Source: Thermodesulfobacteriota bacterium
GTDB taxonomy: Bacteria > Desulfobacterota > Anaeroferrophillalia > Anaeroferrophillales > Tharpellaceae
Length of the DNA stretch: 54,947 nucleotides
Assembly: GCA_024763535.1 (NCBI GenBank)
Contig: JANTFH010000012.1
Span: 1-54,947 of the forward strand
Direction of reading: 5' to 3'
Every line of letters starts with the position of its first letter. Within the stretch, counting starts at the first letter, position 1. The notes under the pieces are model-generated. The model did not search any database, was not told the origin of the DNA, and was given only the letters and a program-made list of their open reading frames with translations. Shown here in pieces: positions 16,024 through 25,427 of the stretch. The position numbers and the translations under genes are program-made.

Positions 16024-17171
16024 AACCGGTCTATGTTGACAATAACGCCACCACCAAAGTCGCGCCTGAAGTTTTTGCGGCCATGGAACCTTTCTTCTGC
16101 GAAATGTATGGTAACCCCTCGAGTATGCATTCCATCGGCGGCATGGTCGGGCCGAAGCTCAAAGAGGCTCGAATTCAGGTTGCCAAACTGATCGGGGCGC
16201 AGGCGGATGAGATTATCTTCACCAGTTGCGGCACCGAATCCGACAGCACCGCCGTCCATGCCGCCTTGACTGCGGATCCGGCCAAACGCCATATCGTCAC
16301 CAGCCGGGTCGAACATCCGGCCATCGGCTCACTGGCGGGCTCGTTGGGCAAACAGGGCTACCGGGTTACCGAAATTCCGGTTGACGGCGACGGCTGTCTC
16401 GATATGAAACTCCTCGAGGAGAGCCTGACGCCGGATACGGCCTTATGTTCTATCATGTGGGCCAACAATGAAACCGGGGTTATCTTCCCGGTTGAGAAAA
16501 TTGCCGCCATGTGCCGCCGGCACGGCATCACCTTCCACACCGACGCGGTTCAGGCCGTCGGCAAACTGCCGATCAACCTGGCCTTAAGTCAAATAGACAT
16601 GCTCTCCTTGTCGGGCCATAAACTCCACGCCCCGAAAGGGGTCGGCGCCCTTTATGTTCGTAAAGGGACCAAATTTTCGCCGTTTCTGATTGGCGGCCAC
16701 CAGGAAAAAGGCCGCCGGGCCGGGACGGAAAACGTACCCGGAATCATCGCCTTGGGTAAAGCCTGTGAACTGGCCGAAGCACACCTGGAAAAAGAGAACA
16801 CCTTTGTCCGGGCCCTGCGTGACCGGCTCGAGAATGAGTTGATCCGCCTGATTCCCGAGGCCAAGGTCAACGGCACCATTAAAGCCCGAACCCCGAATAC
16901 CAGCAACATCAGCTTCGCCAATATTGAAGGTGAGAGCATTCTTTTAATGCTCAACGAATTCGGCATCTGCGCCTCTTCCGGTTCGGCCTGCACCTCCGGC
17001 TCACTGGAGCCCTCACATGTTATGCGGGCGATGGGTGTACCCTTCACCATGGCCCACGGCTCCATCCGCTTCAGCTTAAGTATCTACAACAGCGAAGATG
17101 ATATTGACAGAATCATCAAAGAGCTGCCGCCGATAGTCAAACGACTGAGGGAGTTATCACCCTTTACTTAA
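16020..17171 (+). CDS. nifS: NifS-type cysteine desulfurase
   Basis: A PLP enzyme of 383 residues that takes sulfur from cysteine as a persulfide and passes it to NifU. YVDNNATTKVAPEV opens the fold. The PLP lysine is Lys200 in SLSGHKLHAPKG. The catalytic cysteine is Cys323 in SSGSACTSG, on the short loop typical of class I NifS/IscS enzymes. The start overlaps the nifU stop. Downstream on the same strand follow a small membrane protein, a lipoprotein and serine acetyltransferase, so the operon joins sulfur mobilisation to cysteine synthesis. Confidence 0.96.
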   Translation: MKPVYVDNNATTKVAPEVFAAMEPFFCEMYGNPSSMHSIGGMVGPKLKEARIQVAKLIGAQADEIIFTSCGTESDSTAVHAALTADPAKRHIVTSRVEHPAIGSLAGSLGKQGYRVTEIPVDGDGCLDMKLLEESLTPDTALCSIMWANNETGVIFPVEKIAAMCRRHGITFHTDAVQAVGKLPINLALSQIDMLSLSGHKLHAPKGVGALYVRKGTKFSPFLIGGHQEKGRRAGTENVPGIIALGKACELAEAHLEKENTFVRALRDRLENELIRLIPEAKVNGTIKARTPNTSNISFANIEGESILLMLNEFGICASSGSACTSGSLEPSHVMRAMGVPFTMAHGSIRFSLSIYNSEDDIDRIIKELPPIVKRLRELSPFT

Positions 17172-17183
17172 AGGGTATCACAA

Positions 17184-17561
17184 ATGAAACTGCTGGCATA
17201 CCTGCTCCTGACTGCCGCTGTGATAATAGTTACGGGTATCGGCATCACCCATATGGAATCACAGCTTTCAATTTCGGCAGCAGGTTTTATCGGTGTGGCT
17301 GTCAGTCCGTATATCGGCCTGACACTGTGCTTGAAACGGGCCCGGCGTAAAAGCTCAATCGCCACCGGCACCATCGTGGGTGCGATCGTTGCCGGTTTCG
17401 GCATATGGACCTTTATTGATGCCATGCTCGTTAACCCTGAAGCACAAAGCGGCCTGGTTTTTATAGTGGTTCCTTTATGGCAATGGGCACTTATATTGAG
17501 TTCCGGCCTGTTGTACTTTTTGTTAAACTTAAGAAAAAATGTTTGCAGGAGAGTAAAATGA
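17184..17561 (+). CDS. Small integral membrane protein of unknown function
   Basis: The 125-residue product has four hydrophobic segments, at about 3-22, 31-50, 60-82 and 92-114, and a basic C-terminus (LRKNVCRRVK). No family was recognised. It starts 12 bases after nifS and its stop overlaps the ATG of the next gene (ATGA), so it is clearly part of the nifUS-cysE transcript. A role linked to cysteine or sulfide movement is conceivable, but nothing in the sequence shows it. Confidence 0.72.
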   Translation: MKLLAYLLLTAAVIIVTGIGITHMESQLSISAAGFIGVAVSPYIGLTLCLKRARRKSSIATGTIVGAIVAGFGIWTFIDAMLVNPEAQSGLVFIVVPLWQWALILSSGLLYFLLNLRKNVCRRVK

Positions 17562-17968
17562 AAACCGTACACCTGTTACTTTTGGCCCTGACCTGCTCCC
17601 TTATCTTCATCCTCGCCGGCTGTGTTTCCCAGAGAGACACCATGATCCAGCAGGGCTATCCACGATCTTATGCCGATGGCTTTGAGGATGGTTGCCACAG
17701 CGGCAAGAAAGCCGGGGGCAGTATGTTTGATCAGTTCAAAAAAGATGTCCGGCGTTTTCAGACTGATAAACAGTATGCACAAGGCTGGTCCGACGGTTTC
17801 CGTCAATGTGAAACCGAGCAGGAGGCTCTCGACCGCCAGATCCGCATGAATACCGAACAGCAGCGTCTGATCGAGGAAAGAGAACATAACAAACGGGAAG
17901 AGAAGCGCCACCTGGAGAAAGAGGTACTAAAAGGGGTAGACACCCGTGGACTGGAAAATTTGAAATAG
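17558..17968 (+). CDS. Lipoprotein with charged coiled-coil tail, unknown function
   Basis: The start was placed at 17558 because CAGGAGAG lies just upstream and the product then begins with a lipoprotein signal (LLLALTCSLIFILAGC). The mature part of about 115 residues has repeated phrases DGFEDGCHSGKK and QGWSDGFRQCE. It ends in a long Glu/Arg/Lys-rich stretch likely to form a coiled coil. The paired G-[FW]-x-DG-C/R-x-C motif resembles small outer-membrane-associated lipoproteins of Desulfobacterota, but no function is known. It overlaps the preceding membrane-protein gene and precedes cysE. Confidence 0.75.
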   Translation: MKTVHLLLLALTCSLIFILAGCVSQRDTMIQQGYPRSYADGFEDGCHSGKKAGGSMFDQFKKDVRRFQTDKQYAQGWSDGFRQCETEQEALDRQIRMNTEQQRLIEEREHNKREEKRHLEKEVLKGVDTRGLENLK

Positions 17969-18003
17969 TTACAACCGGCAAACTTAATCCGGGAGAGTAA
18001 ATT

Positions 18004-18975
18004 ATGGCTGAAGAAGAGATTTTCGATCAATGCCAGAATCCGGCAATCCGTCTCGACCGACGCCGGGAAGATTTGCACAAGGTTGTCAATCAGCTGACCA
18101 AAACCTGTCTCAGCGGCGACTGTTTTGAACATCTGGCACCGCAGCCGATCCCGCTGCGGGACAATACGATTGCCATCATCAAACAGGCCCGCAAACTCAT
18201 CTTCCCCGGCTATTTTACCCAGACCCGAATCGATCCGGTAAACCTCAAATACTACCTCGGGCAGGAGTTGTCCGAACTCCATGAGATGCTTGGCAATCAG
18301 ATAATCCTCGCCATCCGTCACGACTGCCTCAGATACCACGACAGTTGCGTCAACTGTGAAGAACGCGGCCTTGACGCGGCCTCCGATTTCGTCAAACAGC
18401 TCCCGAAATTAAGACAAATTCTGGCTACCGATGTCAACGCGGCGATTGAAGGTGATCCGGCGGCAAAAAGTGTCGATCAGGTAATCTTCAGCTATCCCGG
18501 CCTCTTCGCTATATCGATCTACCGCATGGCTCACCAACTGCACCACCTGAAGGTTCCCCTGCTGCCCCGGATGATGACCGAATATGCCCATAATCTGACC
18601 GGTATCGACATCAATCCCGGCGCCCATATCGCTGAGAGCTTTTTTATCGACCACGGCACCGGTATTGTTATCGGCGAAACCACCCGAATCGGCAAACGGG
18701 TCCGCATCTACCAGGGGGTTACTCTGGGGGCCCTCTCCCTGCCCCGGGACGCCGGAGAAAGCCTGCGCAATACCCGTCGCCATCCAACCATAGAAGATGA
18801 AGTTATTATCTACGCCGGGGCCACAATTCTCGGCGGCAAGACCATCATCGGCGCCCGCTCGGTAATCGGCGGTAATGTCTGGCTCACTTCATCAGTTCCT
18901 CCCGACACTAAAGTCCTGCAGAAAACCCAGCAGCCGATCTACTGTGAAGGCGGCATCTGCCCCACTCAAGAGTGA
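18004..18975 (+). CDS. cysE: Serine O-acetyltransferase
   Basis: Makes O-acetylserine, the precursor of cysteine, in the cytoplasm. The 323-residue protein has a long N-terminal helical part and a C-terminal left-handed beta-helix. Motifs include the hexapeptide repeats INPGAHIAESFFIDHGTGIVIGE (split here for length: INPGAHIAESF, FIDHGTGIVIGE), with the active-site histidine in DHGTG, then YQGVTLGALSLPRD and RHPTIEDEVIIYAGATILGG. The long EpsC/plant-like form fits the CysE variants often found with nif genes. In this operon it would refill the cysteine consumed by NifS. The C-terminus (YCEGGICPTQE) has two cysteines not usual in E. coli CysE. Confidence 0.92.
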   Translation: MAEEEIFDQCQNPAIRLDRRREDLHKVVNQLTKTCLSGDCFEHLAPQPIPLRDNTIAIIKQARKLIFPGYFTQTRIDPVNLKYYLGQELSELHEMLGNQIILAIRHDCLRYHDSCVNCEERGLDAASDFVKQLPKLRQILATDVNAAIEGDPAAKSVDQVIFSYPGLFAISIYRMAHQLHHLKVPLLPRMMTEYAHNLTGIDINPGAHIAESFFIDHGTGIVIGETTRIGKRVRIYQGVTLGALSLPRDAGESLRNTRRHPTIEDEVIIYAGATILGGKTIIGARSVIGGNVWLTSSVPPDTKVLQKTQQPIYCEGGICPTQE

Positions 18976-19235
18976 TGACATTCTCCAATATGCCCGACGA
19001 TATAAAATCAGACCTGAAAAAAGCGGTGACCCTGCACCAACGGGCGGTTTCCGATTACGCGAAATGCCTGGAATTCAACCGGATCATGGCCGATCTTCTC
19101 GACCGGCTTGAAACCTGTGACGGTCACAAACTGGCCGGTAAGGTTATGGGTATTTTGATCGACTGCAACCCCAAAGAGGGCAGCCATTGCGATCAGGCTT
19201 CACAGATAGAAAATCGCATGAAAAAACTGTTCTGA
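18972..19235 (+). CDS. Small cysteine-containing protein at the end of the nifUS-cysE operon
   Basis: The 87-residue frame begins with GTG at 18972 or, equally well, ATG at 18975; both overlap the cysE stop, which supports real translation by coupling. It has no signal peptide and is helical, with Cys residues in YAKCLEFNR, LETCDGHK, LIDCNPKEGSHCDQ. The spacing is suggestive of a redox or metal-binding helical hairpin, but no family was recognised. Its place after cysE suggests a part in sulfur or Fe-S metabolism, by context only. Confidence 0.65.
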   Translation: MMTFSNMPDDIKSDLKKAVTLHQRAVSDYAKCLEFNRIMADLLDRLETCDGHKLAGKVMGILIDCNPKEGSHCDQASQIENRMKKLF

Positions 19236-19468
19236 AAACAGTAGATATTCGACTTAATTCCTGTATAACTTCAGCAAACAGAGTGAACCCCGCTTAGTTT
19301 CCCATTACCGGGGACGGCATTGAATTTAAGTCCCCACATCGAAACGGTTTGAAACGGCAACCTAATATTCACTGAAAACAACCCGTAAATTACTAAAATT
19401 ATTGCTTTTAAGATGCAAACAGGGTATCGATAAAAAACTTTTTCTCAGATAATTTTTCCCGGGTATTA

Positions 19469-20875
19469 ATGACTATGTGCTCTCCTTTTTTAACCTCCTT
19501 AAAAACCGGCGGATTCATCCTCACATTACTACTGTTCTCCTGGCACACGCTTATAACCCGGCCCGTACCGGCCCGGGCCGCAGAGCAGTATTCACTTAAA
19601 GAGTGTCTACAGATGTCACTCAAAAGTCACCCGCAATTGCGGGTACAGCATTTTCGCACCATCCAGGCCCGGGAATTGAGTAAGGTCGCAAAAACTGAAT
19701 TTCTGCCTAAACTTGATGCCGGTTATTCATACATGTACCGGGATAAAATCAACTCCTACGACATCTTAGACAAAAGTTTTCCCGCCAATACCCACGATGT
19801 CTACAATCTTGATCTAATCATTACCCAGCCCATTTTTACCGGTTTCAGTATCATCGAAAACTACCGCTTAGCCCAGATCGGCATCAAACAGGCTCAGACC
19901 GAAGAGCGGCTGGCCCGGCTTGAAGTCATCTACGAAACCGTATCCGCCTACTTCAATTATCTGAAACAGACTCGCTTTGCCGAAACTGCATCCCGCACGG
20001 TCGAGCGGCTCAAATCCCAGGCCCGGGACTCACAGCTTTTCTATGACAATGAACTGATCCCCTTAAATGAATTGCTCTACTCCAAGGTTAAACTGAGTCA
20101 GGCCAGACAGCAGCAGCGCCAGGTTGAAAACCAGCTTAAACTGGCCCGGGCGCGACTGGCCACCATCATCCAGATTGATCGGGATGCCGAATTTACAGTT
20201 AACGATGAAGCTGTCAAAAAAATGGTTGATTTCTCTCTTGCCCAGGCAACCGCCACGGCCCTGGGCAAAAGACCGGAACTGAGACTCGCAAATTACGCAA
20301 TCGACTCGGCCGGCCATCGGGTAAAACTGGCTCAGAGCGACTACTATCCGACCTTTTCTCTGACGGCCCAACACCACCGGATGGGCGATGAATTCATGGT
20401 TAACGGTGACGGAATCACCTCAACCCCGTACAATACCACACTTATGATCGGCGCCACCTGGAGACTCTGGGAGTGGAACCGGAGCGGCCATCAGGTTGCC
20501 CGGGCCCGGGCCGCGGTTGAAGAGGCCCGGCAAAGATTAAAGGATGCCGCTGATGAGATCTCTCTGGAAGTAAAAAATAACTTCGAAAACGCCCTCACCT
20601 CATACCAGAATATCGCCACCGCTAAAGATGAGGTTGAACTCGGAAAAGAGAACTACCGGGTAACCAAACTAAGATTTCAGAACCAGCTCAGTACCGCCAC
20701 CGAGGTGCTCGATTCGCAGGCGGCCCTGACTCAATCCGAAGCCAGCTATTACAACGCTCTCTATGAGTACAATATCCAACTGGCGGCTCTGGCCCGGGCC
20801 AGCGGCGTCGAAGACTGGCATGAAATTAACCCGGCGGCCCGGGGTCGTAAACCTTCAAAAAATATTAATAAATGA
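19469..20875 (+). CDS. TolC-family outer-membrane efflux protein
   Basis: The 468-residue product has a signal peptide ending ARA-AEQYSL near residue 38. The outer-membrane factor fold follows: SLKECLQMSLKSHPQLRV at the start of the first repeat, long amphipathic helices, and the second-repeat phrase LRFQNQLSTATEVLDSQ near residue 400. It should form the trimeric exit channel for the RND pump encoded next. The ribosome site is weak (CCCGGG about 8 bases upstream), so ATG 19475 is an alternative start. A second TolC-like domain occurs in the fusion protein at 25428, so the cluster has two candidate exit ducts. Confidence 0.9.
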   Translation: MTMCSPFLTSLKTGGFILTLLLFSWHTLITRPVPARAAEQYSLKECLQMSLKSHPQLRVQHFRTIQARELSKVAKTEFLPKLDAGYSYMYRDKINSYDILDKSFPANTHDVYNLDLIITQPIFTGFSIIENYRLAQIGIKQAQTEERLARLEVIYETVSAYFNYLKQTRFAETASRTVERLKSQARDSQLFYDNELIPLNELLYSKVKLSQARQQQRQVENQLKLARARLATIIQIDRDAEFTVNDEAVKKMVDFSLAQATATALGKRPELRLANYAIDSAGHRVKLAQSDYYPTFSLTAQHHRMGDEFMVNGDGITSTPYNTTLMIGATWRLWEWNRSGHQVARARAAVEEARQRLKDAADEISLEVKNNFENALTSYQNIATAKDEVELGKENYRVTKLRFQNQLSTATEVLDSQAALTQSEASYYNALYEYNIQLAALARASGVEDWHEINPAARGRKPSKNINK

Positions 20876-21082
20876 TAAAAAAAACCCTTTTAATTTACTT
20901 GAGAATAATCTATATTAGACCTATAAGTATTCAACAATTCCGTTATGAAGAATCTAATGCGGGAATGATCCCGCAACCCAAGTCGGGCATTTCGGGCCGA
21001 AAAGGCCCTATCGGGCGGCGTTGTTTATCCCCTCATTACCCACATAAACGCATAAAGCTTTAACCTTTTCGGAGAACGAAAT
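20876..21082 (+). promoter_or_regulatory. Promoter and hairpin-rich leader before the RND adaptor gene
   Basis: TTGAGA (20899-20904), a 17-bp spacer and TATAAG (20922-20927) form a likely sigma-70 promoter. The leader contains two small hairpins, GCGGGA/TCCCGC (20959-20974) and GGGCC/GGCCC (20994-21008). Part of the leader (AATGCGGGAAT ... CCGCAACC) recurs at 54700-54722. A 63-codon frame spans it but looks like chance. Confidence 0.6.
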
Positions 21083-22201
21083 ATGAACAGTACCGAGTTA
21101 ACCACCGGCAAGCCGGGAAAACACCTGATCATCATTATCACGATCATCTTTCTCAGTGCCGCGCTGCTACTGCTTCCCGGTTGTAAAAAAGAGAAAAAAA
21201 AGGAGGTTAAAGAGATTGTAAAACCGGTCAAGACGATGATAGTCAAATCGAGCTTGCAACCGGAAACCATCACCCTGCCCGGCCGGGTTCGAGCCGCTAA
21301 ACGTTCAGAACTTTCGTTCAAGGTTTCCGGCCCACTCTACCGACTGCCGATCGAAGAGGGCCAGGTCGTCAAGAAAGGAGATCTTATCGCTCAGATTCTG
21401 CCGCGTGATTTTCAGGTCGCCCTGGATGCCGCTAAAGCCCGGGAGGTTGAAGCCGAAAATCAGTACAACCGCTACAAGGAACTCTATGTCCGCAGACAGG
21501 TAGCCAAGGCTGAATTTGATCGCTACAAAGCGGCTCGCGATATCGCCCGGGCAGAACTCGAGGATGCCGAAAATGCTAGAGAGGACAGTTTCCTGCGGGC
21601 TCCATACGATGGAGTTATCGCCAAGAGATATGTCCAGAATTTTGAGAAGGTTCAGGCCAAGCAACCGATTGCCCTGCTCCAGTCGATAGAAGAACTCGAG
21701 ATTTTAGTCGATGTTCCGGAACTGACGATGGCCACCCTGCGCCGCAACAGTTCCCCTGAAGTCAATGTTGCATTCGACGCCATACCGGGAATGAGCTTCC
21801 CCGTAAAAATCAAGGAATATTCGACTCTGGCGGATCTCGCCACCGGCACTTATCAGATAGTTTTTTCCCTGACACAACCGAAAGAGGCAACCATCCTGCC
21901 CGGAATGACGGCCCAGATTTCCGGCTCTATCATCGACCATTCCGGTACTCCTGAAGTTATCAAGATTCCGGCCATTGCGGTTATGAATGGAGCCGACAGA
22001 ACTAATTACGTATGGCAGTTTAATCCTGAAACCAAAACCGTCCATAGAATCAAGGTTGAAATCGGCAGTATTGAAGGCAGTAATGATATCATCGTAAAAA
22101 AAGGTTTAAAAGGCGGTGAAATTCTGGTGATTGCCGGCCTGACCAAGCTCAGCGAGGGCCAGCATGTCCGACTTTGGGAAAAACAGCGAGAGGTAAAATA
22201 G
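21083..22201 (+). CDS. RND efflux periplasmic adaptor (membrane-fusion protein), lipoprotein
   Basis: The 372-residue adaptor links the inner-membrane pump to the outer-membrane channel. It has a lipoprotein signal (ALLLLPGC, Cys34) followed by a lysine-rich stretch. Then come ETITLPGRVRAAKRSELSF, the lipoyl half-motif LPIEEGQVVKKGDLIAQI, a helical hairpin (~120-180), the second half-motif FLRAPYDGVIAKRYVQNFEKV, a beta-barrel part and the C-terminal GLKGGEILVIAGLTKLSEGQ. It is preceded by a promoter of its own and followed after 3 bases by the pump gene. Confidence 0.94.
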   Translation: MNSTELTTGKPGKHLIIIITIIFLSAALLLLPGCKKEKKKEVKEIVKPVKTMIVKSSLQPETITLPGRVRAAKRSELSFKVSGPLYRLPIEEGQVVKKGDLIAQILPRDFQVALDAAKAREVEAENQYNRYKELYVRRQVAKAEFDRYKAARDIARAELEDAENAREDSFLRAPYDGVIAKRYVQNFEKVQAKQPIALLQSIEELEILVDVPELTMATLRRNSSPEVNVAFDAIPGMSFPVKIKEYSTLADLATGTYQIVFSLTQPKEATILPGMTAQISGSIIDHSGTPEVIKIPAIAVMNGADRTNYVWQFNPETKTVHRIKVEIGSIEGSNDIIVKKGLKGGEILVIAGLTKLSEGQHVRLWEKQREVK

Positions 22202-22204
22202 AGG

Positions 22205-25200
22205 ATGAATATAGCTGAGTTTTCCATAAAAAAATCGGTTATCACCTGGACTCTGACCTTTCTGCTCCTGGTTTTGGGGTATTTTGCCTATGAAGGCCTG
22301 CCCCGCCTCGAAGACCCCGAATTCGCCATCAAGGACGCAGTCATCATTACCCTCTATCCCGGAGCTTCACCAGAAGAGGTGCAGGAGGAGGTTACCGAAA
22401 AAATTGAAAAAGCGATACAGAATCTGGGCCAGCTCAAAAGAGTGGAATCGTACTCTTCCCGGGGAATGTCAAGGGTTAAGGTCAAAATCAAGGATCAATA
22501 TGACAAATCCGCACTCCCCGGGGTCTGGGATGAGATGCGGCGCAAGGTTCTTGATGTCACCCCCGAACTGCCGCCCGGCACCAGCACCCCTCAGGTAGTT
22601 GATGATTTCGGTGATGTCTACGGCATCTACTATGCTCTGGTCGGCCCCGGCTTTACCTATGCCGAGATGAAAGATGTCGCCGAAATGCTTAAGCGTGAAC
22701 TTCTGGTGGTTAAAGATGTAAAGAAGGTCAGCTTCTCCGGCGAACAGAGTGAAGCAATATACGTCGAGATGTCGCGCAACAAAATGGCGGAACTGGGAAT
22801 CACCAGACATGATATTTTCAAAGCCCTGGCCGCAAAAAACCTGCCTGTAACCTCCGGAAGTATCAAAATCGGGCCAGAATACATGGCCATCAACCCGACC
22901 GGTGATTTCAAGTCGGAAAAAGATTTTGAGACCCTTTTTATTGCTTCAAGAAATGGTAAACTGATCTATCTTCGGGATGTCGCCACGGTTAAACGCGGTT
23001 ATATCGACCCGCCATCAGACATGCTCCGTTTCAACGGTGAAAGAGCAATCGGCATCGGCGTCTCCACGATTCAGGGGGGCAACGCTGTAACCATGGGCAA
23101 TGCGGTTATTGACCGGGTTGCCGAACTGCAGGGAGAAATCCCGGTCGGCATGGAGTTGAAAGAGGTCTCCATGCAGTCAAAAACCGTAACCGAATCAGTT
23201 AACTCTTTTGTCATAAATCTGCTGGAATCAGTCCTTATCGTTATCGTCGTCCTACTTATTTTTATGGGCTTACGTTCGGGTCTGATTATAGGTTTTATCC
23301 TGGCATTAACAATTGCGGCAACCTTTGTGGTTATGGGTTACTACCAGATTACCCTGGAGCGGATTTCGCTCGGAGCCCTGATTATCGCCTTGGGGATGCT
23401 CGTCGATAACGCCATCGTCGTGGTTGACGGCATGAAAGTCAGGATGGAACAGGGCATGGACGGCCTTGAAGCCGCGAAAAAAGTAGTCGGGCAGAACGCC
23501 GTACCACTGCTTGGCGCCACCGCCGTGGCCGTCATGGCTTTTGCCTCGATCGGCGGCATGGATAACAATACCGGCGAGTATTGCCGCTCACTCTACTACG
23601 TCATTCTGATCTCACTCTCACTCTCCTGGCTGACCGCGGTAACCACCACTCCGCTGGTCACCAGCAAATTTGTACTCCCGGCAAAAAAAACGAAGGACAA
23701 AAACAAAGACAAACCACAGAAAGATCCCTACGGCAATAAATTCTATCGCATTTATCGGGGGTTTCTGAGTCTGGCCATAAAGATGCACTGGCTGACAATC
23801 GCTTTGGTCGTCGCTATGTTCGCTTTGAGCCTTTACGGTTTCGGCTTCATCCCGAGCCAGTTTTTTCCACCTTCAACCCGACCTCAGTTCATGGTCGAGT
23901 GCCAGTTTCGCGAAGGGATCCACATCCTGGAGACGGAAAAGCAGACCGAGCAGATGGAAAACTACCTGCTGAAGCTTAACGGGGTCACGGAAGTCACCTC
24001 CGCGGTCGGAGCCGGTCATCTCCGTTTTATTCTGACTTACGGAGTTCCGGTTGATGCCGGCAACCAATATATCTGCCTGTTGGTTTCAGTTGATGATTAC
24101 AAGGCTATCGACCACCTGGTACCGCAGATCCAGAGCCACCTGGAAACGCAATTTCCCGACGCTACCGTCAACGTCAAAAAGTTCACTTTAGGACCGGGTG
24201 AAGGCGGTAAAATACAGTTGCGAATCAACGGCTCGGATCCTGATGAGTTACGGCGGCTGGCCGAAAAGGCTGAGGCGATTATGAGAGCCGACCCCGCCTC
24301 CCAGGCGGTACGAACCGAGTGGGGCGCCAAGGTCAAGATCCCGACCCCGATAGTCGCCGAAGACCGGGCCCGGACCTTAGGTATCGATCGACCGATGATC
24401 GCCCGGGCGATTGAGTCCAATTTTTCCGGTACCCAGACCGGCATCTACCGCGAAGGCATTGACCTGATCCCGATTATCGCCCGGGCTCCGGCGGATGAGC
24501 GCAAGACGATGAATGACCTTGAGAGCCTGCAGATCTTCAGCCCCAGTGCCAACCGTGAAGTACCGATCATGCAGGTAATTAACGGGATTGAAACCAAATG
24601 GGAAGATGCCCGGCTTTCACGCTGGCATCGGCGCCAGTTCATTAAACTCCACTGCGATGCCAAAGAAGGACTCCCATCGGAACTGCTTGGCCGGATCAAA
24701 CCCAAGATTGAACAGGCCCTGGGGGTTGACGTTGAGACCTATCTCGGTCACCCTCTGGATAAGGACAAGAAATACACGGCGACCACCATTCCGGTCAGTT
24801 ATGATGATATCATCCCCTTAAAAAACCGACCCGGTTATTTTATCGCCTGGGGCGGGGAACAGGAGGACTCCTCCGATTCCATCAAACAGCTGGCCGCCAG
24901 CATTCCGATCTATTTCGGCCTGATGGTGCTGATGGTCATTTTTCTCTTCAACGCCTTCAGACAACCTCTGGTCATCTGGCTGACCGTACCGCTCTCCCTG
25001 ATCGGGGTCACTGCCGGTCTCCTGCTCTTCAAGCAGCCGTTCGGCTTTATGGCGCTTTTAGGTTTGATGAGTCTTTCCGGTATGCTGATTAAAAACGCGA
25101 TTGTGTTAATTGATCAAATTGATACTAATCTCAGGGATAATATGCCGGCAATGGATGCCGTAGTTGAAGCCGGAGTCTCGAGGATGCAGCCGGTCATGAT

Positions 25201-25381
25201 GGCGGCCTTGACGACAATGATGGGCATGATTCCCCTTTTTCAGGATGCTTTCTTTATCGCTATGGCTGTGACCATTGTCTTCGGCCTGGGTTTCGCCTCG
25301 CTTCTGACTCTGGTTTTTGTACCGGTACTGTATGCAACCATTTTCAAGATCAAGAGCAACCAGACCGCTAAGGTCAATTAA
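22205..25381 (+). CDS. RND-family efflux pump permease (AcrB/MexB-like)
   Basis: A proton-driven inner-membrane pump of 1058 residues, the usual RND length. The N-terminal segment NIAEFSIKKSVITWTLTFLLLVLGYFAYEGLPRLEDPE is typical (first membrane helix ~10-30). The proton-relay motif in TM4 reads LGMLVDNAIVVVDGM, with Asp-Asn in place of the Asp-Asp of AcrB, as in many other RND subfamilies. The second half repeats the fold, with LGLMSLSGMLIKNAIVLIDQ. Spacing of 3 bases to the adaptor shows co-translation. The substrate cannot be told; the attached substrate-binding/TolC fusion gene suggests a specialised exporter. Confidence 0.94.
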   Translation: MNIAEFSIKKSVITWTLTFLLLVLGYFAYEGLPRLEDPEFAIKDAVIITLYPGASPEEVQEEVTEKIEKAIQNLGQLKRVESYSSRGMSRVKVKIKDQYDKSALPGVWDEMRRKVLDVTPELPPGTSTPQVVDDFGDVYGIYYALVGPGFTYAEMKDVAEMLKRELLVVKDVKKVSFSGEQSEAIYVEMSRNKMAELGITRHDIFKALAAKNLPVTSGSIKIGPEYMAINPTGDFKSEKDFETLFIASRNGKLIYLRDVATVKRGYIDPPSDMLRFNGERAIGIGVSTIQGGNAVTMGNAVIDRVAELQGEIPVGMELKEVSMQSKTVTESVNSFVINLLESVLIVIVVLLIFMGLRSGLIIGFILALTIAATFVVMGYYQITLERISLGALIIALGMLVDNAIVVVDGMKVRMEQGMDGLEAAKKVVGQNAVPLLGATAVAVMAFASIGGMDNNTGEYCRSLYYVILISLSLSWLTAVTTTPLVTSKFVLPAKKTKDKNKDKPQKDPYGNKFYRIYRGFLSLAIKMHWLTIALVVAMFALSLYGFGFIPSQFFPPSTRPQFMVECQFREGIHILETEKQTEQMENYLLKLNGVTEVTSAVGAGHLRFILTYGVPVDAGNQYICLLVSVDDYKAIDHLVPQIQSHLETQFPDATVNVKKFTLGPGEGGKIQLRINGSDPDELRRLAEKAEAIMRADPASQAVRTEWGAKVKIPTPIVAEDRARTLGIDRPMIARAIESNFSGTQTGIYREGIDLIPIIARAPADERKTMNDLESLQIFSPSANREVPIMQVINGIETKWEDARLSRWHRRQFIKLHCDAKEGLPSELLGRIKPKIEQALGVDVETYLGHPLDKDKKYTATTIPVSYDDIIPLKNRPGYFIAWGGEQEDSSDSIKQLAASIPIYFGLMVLMVIFLFNAFRQPLVIWLTVPLSLIGVTAGLLLFKQPFGFMALLGLMSLSGMLIKNAIVLIDQIDTNLRDNMPAMDAVVEAGVSRMQPVMMAALTTMMGMIPLFQDAFFIAMAVTIVFGLGFASLLTLVFVPVLYATIFKIKSNQTAKVN

Positions 25382-25427
25382 CGCGGAGATTATCCGTCAG
25401 CCAGAACTCTCAGCAAGGAACCCGGCT

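Noticed and set aside
15193-19235. Claim that the organism fixes nitrogen
   Set aside because: NifU/NifS/CysE and a NifA-like activator suggest it, but no nifH, nifD or nifK is in the window and NifU/NifS also serves general Fe-S assembly.
20872-21063. 63-codon ORF overlapping the end of the TolC gene
   Set aside because: It runs through a promoter and two hairpins, has no protein-like pattern and no own ribosome site beyond the overlap.
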